A model generated the notes under the pieces. The model was not told where the DNA came from and searched no databases. It saw only the letters and a program-made list of their open reading frames with translations. From an uncultured Muribaculaceae bacterium (GTDB lineage Bacteria; Bacteroidota; Bacteroidia; Bacteroidales; Muribaculaceae), in contig CAJUKE010000051.1 in the NCBI GenBank assembly GCA_910587075.1, positions 1 to 6,250 of the forward strand: a stretch of DNA of 6,250 bases, written 5' to 3'. The translations under genes and the position numbers were made by a program. Positions 1 through 6,109 of the stretch are shown here, piece by piece. Numbering within the stretch: position 1 is the stretch's first letter; each line of letters starts with the position of its first letter.

Positions 1-45
1 CGAATAATCTTCTTACCTTAAATCTAATACCATGAAAAACTGATG

Positions 46-53
46 CAAAGTTA
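46..53 (-). promoter_or_regulatory. Possible leftward Bacteroidetes -7 promoter element
   Basis: Read on the minus strand this is TAACTTTG, an exact match to the Bacteroidetes sigma-ABfr -7 consensus TAnnTTTG. It would start a transcript about 7 nt further left, leading out of the window toward an unseen divergent gene. A TTG lies 16 nt upstream (70-72 on the plus strand), shorter than the usual spacing of about 19-21, so the -33 element is poor. The call rests on one short exact motif in an AT-rich spacer. Confidence 0.35.
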
Positions 54-160
54 GTCTTTTTATGTTTTACAACATATTTTCGGTCAAGAAAATCGCCCTA
101 TTTTAACCTTATTTTGCTTTACGAGCATTCAAACACCCATTTATAAAGACTTGTTAACGT

Positions 161-191
161 TTTGCGAGGCGACTTTTTTTCCGTAATTTCG
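161..191 (+). promoter_or_regulatory. Probable promoter for ribE (Bacteroidetes -33/-7 type)
   Basis: TTTG at 161-164 matches the -33 element. After a 19-nt spacer comes TAATTTCG at 184-191, which matches TAnnTTTG with one mismatch (C for T at 190). This spacing is the typical one for the Bacteroidetes primary sigma factor. Transcription would start around 196-199 and give a leader of roughly 147 nt before the ribE start codon. No FMN riboswitch signature is visible in that leader, so control by flavin is not supported. Confidence 0.5.
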
Positions 192-229
192 CGTCAGACA
201 AGTTCCGGGAGGCCCCACTGAAATTTTTC

Positions 230-307
230 AACAGGGTACCTACCGCTAATCAAGGGATACCTCCCGAGAATTAAAGGAAACCTTCCGCTAATAAAGTGGA
301 TTATACC
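230..307 (+). repeat. Degenerate 21-nt tandem repeat in the ribE leader
   Basis: Three consecutive 21-nt units (230-250, 251-271, 272-292) share the core GGnTACCTnCCGCTAAT with a few substitutions per copy, and a fragment of a fourth continues to about 307. The period is exactly 21 in units 2 and 3. On the minus strand the units would read as a repeated heptapeptide like LISGRYP, but that frame continues antisense into ribE and is probably not a gene. The repeats lie in the predicted untranslated leader. Their function is unknown; they could bind a protein, be a remnant of a dispersed repeat, or be neutral. Confidence 0.6.
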
Positions 308-310
308 AAA

Positions 311-322
311 GGGGGCAACCCC
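311..322 (+). other. Small GNRA-loop hairpin upstream of ribE
   Basis: GGGG-GCAA-CCCC forms a perfect 4-bp G:C stem closed by a GCAA (GNRA) tetraloop, ending 22 nt before the ribE start codon. It is flanked by A-rich sequence and no T-run follows, so it is not a terminator. In RNA it would be a stable mini-hairpin near the ribosome landing site. Any regulatory role is inference. Confidence 0.35.
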
Positions 323-344
323 AAAATAATACAGACTGACGCTT

Positions 345-953
345 ATGTTTTCAGGAATAGTTGAAGAGGCGGCCCGCGTTAAGGGGCTGCGCCGCGAGGG
401 GGGCAACCTCCATATCACGCTCGAATGCTCGTTTGCCGACGAGCTCCACGTCGACCAGTCGGTGGCCCACAACGGTGTGTGCCTCACGGTGGTCGCCATT
501 CACGGCGACGGCTCGTACACGGTGACCGCCATCGAGGAGACTCTGCGCCGTTCCAATCTCGGACTTCTCGCCGTGGGTGACCGTGTGAACGTTGAGCGCT
601 GCATGGTGATGAACGGGCGCCTCGACGGACATATCGTGCAAGGGCACGTTGACTGCACGGCGCGCTGCGAGGAGATTGTGGCCGAGGACGGCTCGAAAAT
701 GTACCTCTTCCGCTACGACGTCGCCAAGGAAATGGCCCGCAAGGGTTATGTGACCGTCGAGAAGGGTTCCGTTACGGTCAACGGCGTGAGCCTCACGGTG
801 TGCGACTCGGAGGCCGACTCCTTCCGCGTGGCGATCATACCCTACACCTCGGAACTCACCAACATCGGCGACCTGGAGGTAGGCTCGGTGGTCAACATCG
901 AGTTTGACATCATCGGGAAATACATTGCCCGCATTGCCGAATTAGGGGCCTGA
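345..953 (+). CDS. ribE: Riboflavin synthase (alpha subunit)
   Basis: This enzyme dismutates two molecules of 6,7-dimethyl-8-ribityllumazine into riboflavin and 5-amino-6-ribitylaminouracil, the final step of riboflavin synthesis, in the cytosol as a homotrimer. The 202-residue protein has the normal family length and two lumazine-binding barrels. Barrel 1 (about 1-97) opens with MFSGIVEE, has NGVCLTV at 43-49 and ETLRRSNLG at 65-73. The junction GHIVQGHVD (95-103) carries the conserved His101. Barrel 2 (about 98-202) repeats the motif as NGVSLTV (146-152) and ends in the typical VNIEFDIIGKYIAR (183-196). The start is fixed by the near-universal N-terminal MF[ST]GIVEE; no Shine-Dalgarno sequence precedes it, as is common in Bacteroidetes. 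It is preceded by a probable promoter and a repeat-bearing leader. Nothing looks broken. The gene is called ribE in Bacillus and ribC or ribE in E. coli. Confidence 0.96.
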   Translation: MFSGIVEEAARVKGLRREGGNLHITLECSFADELHVDQSVAHNGVCLTVVAIHGDGSYTVTAIEETLRRSNLGLLAVGDRVNVERCMVMNGRLDGHIVQGHVDCTARCEEIVAEDGSKMYLFRYDVAKEMARKGYVTVEKGSVTVNGVSLTVCDSEADSFRVAIIPYTSELTNIGDLEVGSVVNIEFDIIGKYIARIAELGA

Positions 954-1015
954 CCAAACCCCGCCAACCCGCAAGGGAGATAAAAAGACACTTACTTACA
1001 TTAAATCAAATACTT

Positions 1016-3403
1016 ATGAGAACTTTTGCAGCAGGGGCCGCGGTCGTGTGCGGCGCCCTGGGCCTGTTTGCCGGGAACCCGGCGCTGCGGGGCACCACCC
1101 CCGCTGGGCGCGTGGTGACGGTGGAGGCCGTGAGCGACAACATTCTTAAAGTCACCAACATACTCCCCGGCGAGACGGTGCCGGAGTCGAAGGTTACGGT
1201 GCGCCCCGAGGGGGCGCCTACCGCCGCGCTCGACTCGGCGGGCGACCTGAGGGTGCTCACCACCGCCGGGGGGCTACGCGCCGTGTTCGACCGCGCCAAC
1301 GGCTCGCTCACCCTTACCGACCGCGGGCGCGACGGCCTCTTCGACAGCGGTGAGCGCCCGACCGACGCCAAGGGGCGCCGCTCGACGCGCCTGGTGCCCC
1401 TCTCCGGGGCCGACGCGTTCTACGGCGCGGGGGAGCGGGGCCACTCGTTCAACCTCGCGGGAGACACCCTGGTGATGTACAACCGCCAGAACTACGGCTA
1501 CACCGCCGGAGACCCGCGGATTTCGCAGATGAACATTACGATGCCCCTGCTGATCAGCCCCAAGGGGTACGCGCTGCTGTTTGACGACTTCGCCGCCGCC
1601 GAACTCGTGGCTTCCTCGCCCATTGAGTACGCCTCGGAGAGCGCGACGCCGGTGTCGTACTACCTCATCAGCTCCCCCGACGGCTTCGAGGGGATCACCC
1701 GCGAGGTGACGGCGCTCACCGGGCGCCAGCCCCTCCCCCCGTTCTGGAGCCTGGGCTACATAACCTCGAAATACGGCTACAAGACGCGCCGCGAGGCCGA
1801 GCAGGTGGTCGATTCGCTGAAAACCGCCGGATACCCGGTCGACGGCATGGTGCTCGACCTCTACTGGTATGGCAAGGAACAGGATATGGGGCGGCTCGAC
1901 TGGGACCCGGAGCAGTGGCCCGACCACTCCCGCATGCTCCGCGACCTGCGCCGCAAGGGGGTCAACATGGTGGCTATCACCCAGCCATATGTGCTCCGCA
2001 ACGGCCGCGGACTCGATAACTACCGGTACCTCGCCGCCAACGGAATGCTCGCCAAGGACTCCGTCGGCAACCCCGCCGAGGTTAAGATATGGGTAGGCGA
2101 AGGGGGCATGATCGATGTCAGCAATCCCGCCGCGGCCGACTGGTACCGGGGCGTGTACCGCCGTCTCACCGACCAGGGGATGGGTGGATGGTGGGGCGAC
2201 CTCGGCGAGCCGGAGGTACACCCCGAGGGTTTCCACCACGCCAACGGACTCACCACCCGCCAGTATCACAACCTCTACGGCAACGACTGGAGCCGCATCA
2301 TCGCCGAACTATACGCCGAGGAGTACCCCGACACCCGCCTTATGACCCTTATGCGCGGGGGCACCACCGGGCTGCAGCGCTACTCAGTATTCCCCTGGAG
2401 CACCGACGTGTCGCGCTCCTGGGGAGGACTCCGCCCGCAGGTCACCATAATGCTCGGCGCCGGGCAGAGCGGCCTGGGGTATATGAGCCACGACGTCGGG
2501 GGATTCGCCATCGACCCGGAGCACCCGGTCGATCCGGAGCTGTATGTGCGCTGGCTGCAATTGGGGCTCTTCTCCCCCGTGCTCCGCACCCACTCGCAGG
2601 CCTTCGCCGAGCCGTACCTCTACCCGGAGCAGCAGGATATAATCCTCCCCCTGGTCAAGGCCCGCTACGCCTGGCTCCCCTACAACTACACCCTCGCCTA
2701 TGAGAACGCCTCGCAGGGCGCGCCCCTCGTGCGCCCGATAGGCACCTACAGCCCCGACCCCGCGGCCTACGACCATATCGACGACCAATACCTCTGGGGG
2801 CGCGACGTGATGGTCGCCCCGGTGCTTACTCAGGGAGCCACCTCGCGCCCGGTCACCTTCCCCGAAGGGGTGTGGATCGACTATAACTACCCTCTGAAAA
2901 CCTACACCGGCCCGGCCGACTCCGTGATGGTCGACGCTACGCTCGCCACGCTCCCCCTGTTCGTCAGAGGGGGTGCCATAATACCCTCCGCGCCTTACGA
3001 AATGCGCAACGTGGGCGACTACGACCCCTCGCGCTACGCCTTCGACTACTACCCCGCGGCGGGAGTGGCCGAAAGCTCGTGCGAGGTCTACGAGGATGAC
3101 CGCGCCAACCCCCGCGCTCTCGCCGAAGGGCGCTACAGCCTTCTGACGGTAAAAGCTACCGATACCCCCTCGGCCTACACCCTCACAGCCGGGCAGCGCG
3201 CCGAAAACGCCTACCCGGGGCAACCCGCCAAGCGCCGCCTCACCTTCCGTCTGCGCGGAGTGGACGCGCCCGGGGCCATCACCCTCTCCGCCCCCGGGGC
3301 CAAGAGCCGCGCCATCAAAGGCCGCTACGATGAGGCAACCCGCACCCTCACCATCGACCTCCCAGCCTCGCGACTCCCCCTTACGCTCACCGTTGAAAAA
3401 TAA
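1016..3403 (+). CDS. GH31 alpha-glucosidase / alpha-transglucosidase, Agd31B-like
   Basis: This is a retaining glycoside hydrolase family 31 enzyme of 795 residues acting on alpha-glucosidic bonds. Residues 1 to about 24 are hydrophobic and Ala/Gly-rich, consistent with a Sec signal peptide although weakly charged, so a periplasmic site is likely. An N-terminal beta-sandwich (about 30-235) precedes the (beta/alpha)8 barrel (about 240-580), followed by two C-terminal beta domains (about 590-675 and 680-795, the latter with VYEDD at 691-695). The nucleophile is Asp395 in GWWGDLGEPE (391-400) and the acid/base is Asp464 in WSTDVSRSWGG. Asp281 (VLDLYWYG), HDVGGF (492-497) and His526 complete the expected pocket. 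The GWWGDLGEPE and TDVSRSWGG forms match, from memory, the Cellvibrio japonicus 4-alpha-glucosyltransferase CjAgd31B rather than the classic DMNEP type, so transfer between maltooligosaccharides is plausible. It starts 62 bp after ribE without its own clear promoter. No SusC/SusD genes are in view. Substrate is inferred. Confidence 0.9.
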   Translation: MRTFAAGAAVVCGALGLFAGNPALRGTTPAGRVVTVEAVSDNILKVTNILPGETVPESKVTVRPEGAPTAALDSAGDLRVLTTAGGLRAVFDRANGSLTLTDRGRDGLFDSGERPTDAKGRRSTRLVPLSGADAFYGAGERGHSFNLAGDTLVMYNRQNYGYTAGDPRISQMNITMPLLISPKGYALLFDDFAAAELVASSPIEYASESATPVSYYLISSPDGFEGITREVTALTGRQPLPPFWSLGYITSKYGYKTRREAEQVVDSLKTAGYPVDGMVLDLYWYGKEQDMGRLDWDPEQWPDHSRMLRDLRRKGVNMVAITQPYVLRNGRGLDNYRYLAANGMLAKDSVGNPAEVKIWVGEGGMIDVSNPAAADWYRGVYRRLTDQGMGGWWGDLGEPEVHPEGFHHANGLTTRQYHNLYGNDWSRIIAELYAEEYPDTRLMTLMRGGTTGLQRYSVFPWSTDVSRSWGGLRPQVTIMLGAGQSGLGYMSHDVGGFAIDPEHPVDPELYVRWLQLGLFSPVLRTHSQAFAEPYLYPEQQDIILPLVKARYAWLPYNYTLAYENASQGAPLVRPIGTYSPDPAAYDHIDDQYLWGRDVMVAPVLTQGATSRPVTFPEGVWIDYNYPLKTYTGPADSVMVDATLATLPLFVRGGAIIPSAPYEMRNVGDYDPSRYAFDYYPAAGVAESSCEVYEDDRANPRALAEGRYSLLTVKATDTPSAYTLTAGQRAENAYPGQPAKRRLTFRLRGVDAPGAITLSAPGAKSRAIKGRYDEATRTLTIDLPASRLPLTLTVEK

Positions 3404-3470
3404 TTCGGGAAAAATAACGCGCCGCCGGGAGTACGCCACTCAGTCGGCCGCGAACGCTTATCTGAATAGT

Positions 3471-3570
3471 GTTCGGATAGTGAAAATGAGCCTGTTAGGA
3501 CTCTGTACGGATAACACCGCCGAGCTATTCGGAAAGCGTTCGGATAACGGCGCCGCGATTTTTTCCGTAA
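3471..3570. repeat. Degenerate direct repeats, about 33-nt period
   Basis: The motif GTTCGGATA occurs at 3471-3479 and 3538-3546, with a one-mismatch copy GTACGGATA at 3505-3513, giving spacings of 34 and 33 nt. The second and third copies also share the following AAC and a GCCG a few bases later. On the minus strand, the segments reading TATCCGAAC followed by a CT and a degenerate GA-rich tail are alike at the first and third sites. Copies are too diverged and too few for a CRISPR array. Function is unknown. Confidence 0.4.
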
Positions 3571-3731
3571 AAATTATTGAAACATTGGCCGTTATATCAA
3601 AAATTATTTCTACATTCGCGTCAGGAAGAAGAAATAAAACGCTAAAAAGCAAGAAACAGGGAATGGCCGCGCAAGCCGGCAGCACGCTCGTCCGATTCCC
3701 CCGCTCATAACGCAAGCCATTGTAAACCGAC

Positions 3732-3780
3732 AACCCCGCGCCGCGCGAAGTCCCCTTCAGGACCCGCCCGCCGCGGGGTT
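3732..3780. terminator. Possible bidirectional terminator hairpin between convergent genes
   Basis: AACCCCGCG (3732-3740) pairs perfectly with CGCGGGGTT (3772-3780). The stem continues with interruptions (3742-3743 with 3769-3770, 3745-3747 with 3765-3767) to an inner GTCC/GGAC stem (3750-3753 with 3760-3763) and a 6-nt loop. It lies between two converging genes, where a shared terminator is expected. The T-tract is poor on both strands (TTT on plus, TTG then TTT on minus), so intrinsic termination is uncertain. Confidence 0.45.
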
Positions 3781-3826
3781 TGCCATTAGTGTCAGTGATA
3801 GAGGGAGCGTGCTCAGAAACTGTTTA

Positions 3827-5269
3827 TCAAAGTCCCGAGTGACCCGTGGCGAGCAAAATCACCGCCACAACGCCTAATGCGATCAGGGCTCCGAGAATCC
3901 ACTTCTCAGCGGTGGTGAACACCGCCTGGCCGGGGTAATACTCGTGGCGCGCCTTCACATAAAAGAACACTCCCGGGAGGTAGAAGAGCACCGTCACGGT
4001 CATCAGCGACCAGTTGCTCGTGCATAGGATATAGGAGCAGAAAACAGTGGCACCCACACCTATGAACCTAAATATATTGCGCTGATGGCGCGATGTAAAG
4101 CCGATCAGAGGGGGCTGACGGCGCGACGCCAGCGTACACTTCCAAAGGAACATACCGCTGAACAGATAAGCCGGAAGCACCATCAGGCTCGTCAGGTCGA
4201 GCGCGGCGAGATACACCGTGTGCGACGTCACTACAAGGCACATGAACACCTGCATGACTATCGAGGAGACGAGCAGCCCGAAAGCCGGCATATTCTTCTT
4301 GTTGAGCCGCATGAAACGCTTGGGGAATATCTTTACCTTGGCCGCCTCGAAAGGCACCTGGGCGCACACGAGGGTCCAGGCGATCCAGCCGCCGAGAATC
4401 GAGAACATAATGGCCGCGATAACGAAGTAATAGGCCCAGTTGCCGCAAGTATGCTTCAAAACGTAGGCCACCGACGGGTCGGGAAGCTTAGCCAGCTCGG
4501 CCTGGTGCATAATGCCGAACGAGAGCACCGACACAAGGGCGTAGAGCAGCCAGGCGCAGATAAAGCCGATGATGCCGGCCTTGCCGACATCGCTCGCCCG
4601 CTTGGCCCGCGACGACATCATCACCGCGCCCTCGATGCCGGTGAAGCACCAGAGCGTGACGAGCATCGTGGTGCGCAGCTGCGACCCGACGGAACCGAGG
4701 TCGGTAAGCTGGCCCCAGAAATCGTAGGTGAACATCTTCATCTTGAAGAAAATCACCAGAATGGCCACTATCAGCACCAGCGACGCCATCTGTATCACTG
4801 TGATGAGCACGTTGAGGAACGACGCCGTGCGAAGTCCCGCCACAACCACGAAATACATCAGCCATATCAGCGCCGAACCGAACACAACTGTCTGCCAGCC
4901 GTGATGAAGTAAAACGGGGCAGAACGCCGCGCAAGAGTCGTTGAGCATCACGGCGTAGGCCACGTTACCCGTGGCCGTGCACAACCAGTAGCCCCAGGCC
5001 ACGCAGAAACCCACGAAATTGCCGTAGCCCACCTGGGCGTACTGGTAGATGCCGGCGTTCAGGTCGGAACGCTTGTCGCTCAGCACCTTGAACGTGTACA
5101 CCAGGAATATCATACCTATGGCGGTAATCACCCAGGAGATAATTACCGCGCCGAGGCCCGCTCCCGCCGCCATATTCTGCGCGATATTGTAGATGCCGCC
5201 CCCCACGATCGAACTGAACACGATCGTCGTCAGGCCCAGCAGGCCGAGTTTCTTAGTACTGTCAGACAT
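3827..5269 (-). CDS. aaxC: Arginine/agmatine antiporter, APC family (AaxC/ArcD type)
   Basis: This inner-membrane antiporter of the APC superfamily would exchange external arginine for internal agmatine. The protein has 480 residues, normal for the basic amino acid/polyamine branch, and 12-13 hydrophobic spans, for example about 9-29, 37-60, 123-145, 152-175, 230-254, 278-304, 329-349 and 457-475. The first span carries the unwound-helix motif as GGGIYN (23-28) followed by QNMAAGAG. YQYAQVGYGNFVGFCVAWGYW (75-95) is typical of ArcD/AaxC proteins. In span 6, WCFTGIEGA places Trp207 and Glu213 at the spacing of AdiC Trp202 and Glu208, which gate and bind arginine/agmatine; SSRAKRASDVGKA follows as in arginine-type members. 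It lies 93 bp downstream of the pyruvoyl-dependent arginine decarboxylase, the main reason for preferring arginine/agmatine over arginine/ornithine exchange. A strong terminator stands between the two genes. No Shine-Dalgarno sequence precedes the ATG. Confidence 0.85.
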   Translation of the reverse strand: MSDSTKKLGLLGLTTIVFSSIVGGGIYNIAQNMAAGAGLGAVIISWVITAIGMIFLVYTFKVLSDKRSDLNAGIYQYAQVGYGNFVGFCVAWGYWLCTATGNVAYAVMLNDSCAAFCPVLLHHGWQTVVFGSALIWLMYFVVVAGLRTASFLNVLITVIQMASLVLIVAILVIFFKMKMFTYDFWGQLTDLGSVGSQLRTTMLVTLWCFTGIEGAVMMSSRAKRASDVGKAGIIGFICAWLLYALVSVLSFGIMHQAELAKLPDPSVAYVLKHTCGNWAYYFVIAAIMFSILGGWIAWTLVCAQVPFEAAKVKIFPKRFMRLNKKNMPAFGLLVSSIVMQVFMCLVVTSHTVYLAALDLTSLMVLPAYLFSGMFLWKCTLASRRQPPLIGFTSRHQRNIFRFIGVGATVFCSYILCTSNWSLMTVTVLFYLPGVFFYVKARHEYYPGQAVFTTAEKWILGALIALGVVAVILLATGHSGL

Positions 5270-5296
5270 AATAAGGAGTATTTTTGGGAAACCTTG

Positions 5297-5336
5297 AAAA
5301 AAGAGAGGGCGGAAGAACGCGTCCTTCCGCCCTCTC
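5297..5336 (-). terminator. Strong intrinsic terminator between aaxB and aaxC
   Basis: The arms 5303-5315 and 5324-5336 form a perfect 13-bp stem (GAGAGGGCGGAAG and its complement) with an 8-nt loop. Read on the minus strand the stem is followed directly by six T (A-run 5297-5302). The stem begins 26 nt after the aaxB stop codon and the T-run ends 27 nt before the aaxC start codon. There is no T-run on the plus-strand side, so it acts on leftward transcription only. It should end most aaxB transcripts before aaxC. Confidence 0.9.
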
Positions 5337-5362
5337 GCGATGTCATTTCACACACCCTCAGG

Positions 5363-5992
5363 TTACTTCGCCAGCGGAGCGTAGCCGAAGTTGAGGAACC
5401 CGATGCAGGTAAGGCAGTAGCCGAAAGGCTGGTCGGGGGGGATATTGAGGAAATTATGGTAGAGGTCGATCTCGCCGTCCTGTTCCAGGCCGCGGATAGT
5501 GAGCTCGTGCTTGAGCGACTTCGAGAGCCACATCGTGGCCTCGGCCTTCGCGATATCGTCGTCGATCATCGAGTCGTAGTACTGGACGTACTCGGCGGCG
5601 TATCCGCCGATGAACTTCCCGTCGCGCTTGGCCCAGATAATGCCGATACCTGTAGCGATAGCCTTGTGCTCGTTATAGTTGGCACCGTTGCCGGCGATGA
5701 TCACCTCCAGCACCGCTCCGTGCTTGAACTGGCTGGGGAGGTCGGGGCGGTACTTATGGTTGGGGTACTTGTTGGCCATCTCCTCGGTGATAGTCACCAG
5801 GTTGCCGCGGCACTCGGGAGGTAGCACCGAAGTGTAGGGGATAACGTTGAAATCCTCGATGCGGGCCATTCTCAGGGCCGAGTCATAGGCGAAAGTTTCG
5901 TAGGGCTGGGGGGGAATGCCGTCGTTGAAAGCACCGGTGCCGCCGGTAATAAAGCCGAAAGTCGGGTAGCGGGTACCTCTCATTTCATCCAT
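5363..5992 (-). CDS. aaxB: Pyruvoyl-dependent arginine decarboxylase (AaxB type)
   Basis: This cytosolic enzyme converts arginine to agmatine and CO2, consuming a proton, with a pyruvoyl group made by self-cleavage rather than PLP. In the 209-residue product the cleavage site is Thr54-Ser55 in PYTSVLPPE, the Thr-Ser form reported for chlamydial AaxB; Methanocaldococcus uses Ser-Ser. Asn49 (FNVIPYTS) and Glu134 (AAEYV) align with Asn47 and Glu109 of the Methanocaldococcus enzyme. GTRYPT (6-11), PPQPYETFAYDSAL (27-40), FKHGAVLEV (89-97) and GFLNF (198-202) match chlamydial AaxB closely as I recall it. The stretch 64-88 appears about 14 residues longer than in Chlamydia. Met1 is used here, but Met4 (5983) sits closer to the chlamydial N-terminus (MPYGTRYPT) and is a real alternative. 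Processing should yield a small beta chain (1-54) and a pyruvoyl alpha chain (55-209). The antiporter gene follows. Confidence 0.93.
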   Translation of the reverse strand: MDEMRGTRYPTFGFITGGTGAFNDGIPPQPYETFAYDSALRMARIEDFNVIPYTSVLPPECRGNLVTITEEMANKYPNHKYRPDLPSQFKHGAVLEVIIAGNGANYNEHKAIATGIGIIWAKRDGKFIGGYAAEYVQYYDSMIDDDIAKAEATMWLSKSLKHELTIRGLEQDGEIDLYHNFLNIPPDQPFGYCLTCIGFLNFGYAPLAK

Positions 5993-6053
5993 AATTTTCA
6001 GAATACGTTGTTAAATTAATATTACGTTTTGTGATATTTAAAACAACCTTCTC

Positions 6054-6061
6054 CAAAAATA
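6054..6061 (-). promoter_or_regulatory. Probable aaxB promoter (-7 element)
   Basis: On the minus strand this reads TATTTTTG, an exact TAnnTTTG match in a markedly AT-rich spacer. Transcription would start near 6047, giving a leader of about 55 nt before the aaxB start codon. No good -33 TTTG is seen at 19-21 nt; the nearest TTTG is 14 nt upstream. The position, directly before aaxB, supports it more than the motif alone. Confidence 0.45.
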
Positions 6062-6109
6062 TGTTCACAACTCTTCAAATATTCTAATAAAATGAGATTG
6101 CAAGTCCAC

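Larger units (their letters stand above)
3404..3826. other. 423-bp non-coding spacer between convergent genes
   Basis: The spacer separates the end of the GH31 gene from the end of the permease gene, which face each other. Open frames on either strand here have no recognisable protein motifs and overlap the hairpin region or the GH31 end, so I call none. It holds degenerate direct repeats (3471-3570), an AT-rich stretch (about 3555-3655), an inverted repeat GGGAAT/ATTCCC (3659-3664 with 3695-3700) and a large GC-rich hairpin (3732-3780). A small RNA or a decayed gene cannot be excluded. Confidence 0.6.

Noticed and set aside
192..344. FMN (RFN) riboswitch in the ribE leader
   Set aside because: The conserved RFN blocks were not found; the leader is dominated by 21-nt repeats and a mini-hairpin.
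194..499. Minus-strand 101-codon frame with a repeated heptapeptide
   Set aside because: It begins antisense inside ribE, and the repeated peptide simply reflects the 21-nt DNA repeat; no known domain is visible.
1274..2269. Long minus-strand frame inside the GH31 gene (and a similar one at 2384-3439)
   Set aside because: These are shadows caused by high GC at third positions of a clearly real GH31 gene; the translations are low-complexity Val/Gly/Arg-rich.
3471..3570. CRISPR array
   Set aside because: Only three short, diverged repeat cores of about 9 nt with no uniform repeat/spacer structure and no cas genes.
3659..3700. Minus-strand terminator formed by GGGAAT/ATTCCC
   Set aside because: Only a 6-bp outer stem with a 30-nt interior; the following T-rich tract is interrupted and lies about 170 nt past the permease stop.
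3330..3710. Plus-strand 126-codon frame crossing the GH31 end
   Set aside because: It starts out of frame inside the GH31 gene and runs into the spacer; composition changes abruptly along it and no domain is seen.
3458..3733. Minus-strand 91-codon frame with a hydrophobic segment in the spacer
   Set aside because: No recognisable motif, and it overlaps repeats and an AT-rich non-coding stretch. A small membrane peptide cannot be excluded but is not supported.
4085..4912. Plus-strand 275-codon frame opposite the permease
   Set aside because: It is an Arg/His/Glu-rich shadow of the antiporter, whose minus-strand reading gives clear membrane spans and family motifs.
5294..5824. Plus-strand 176-codon frame opposite aaxB
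   Set aside because: It starts within the terminator hairpin and is antisense to a strongly matched arginine decarboxylase.
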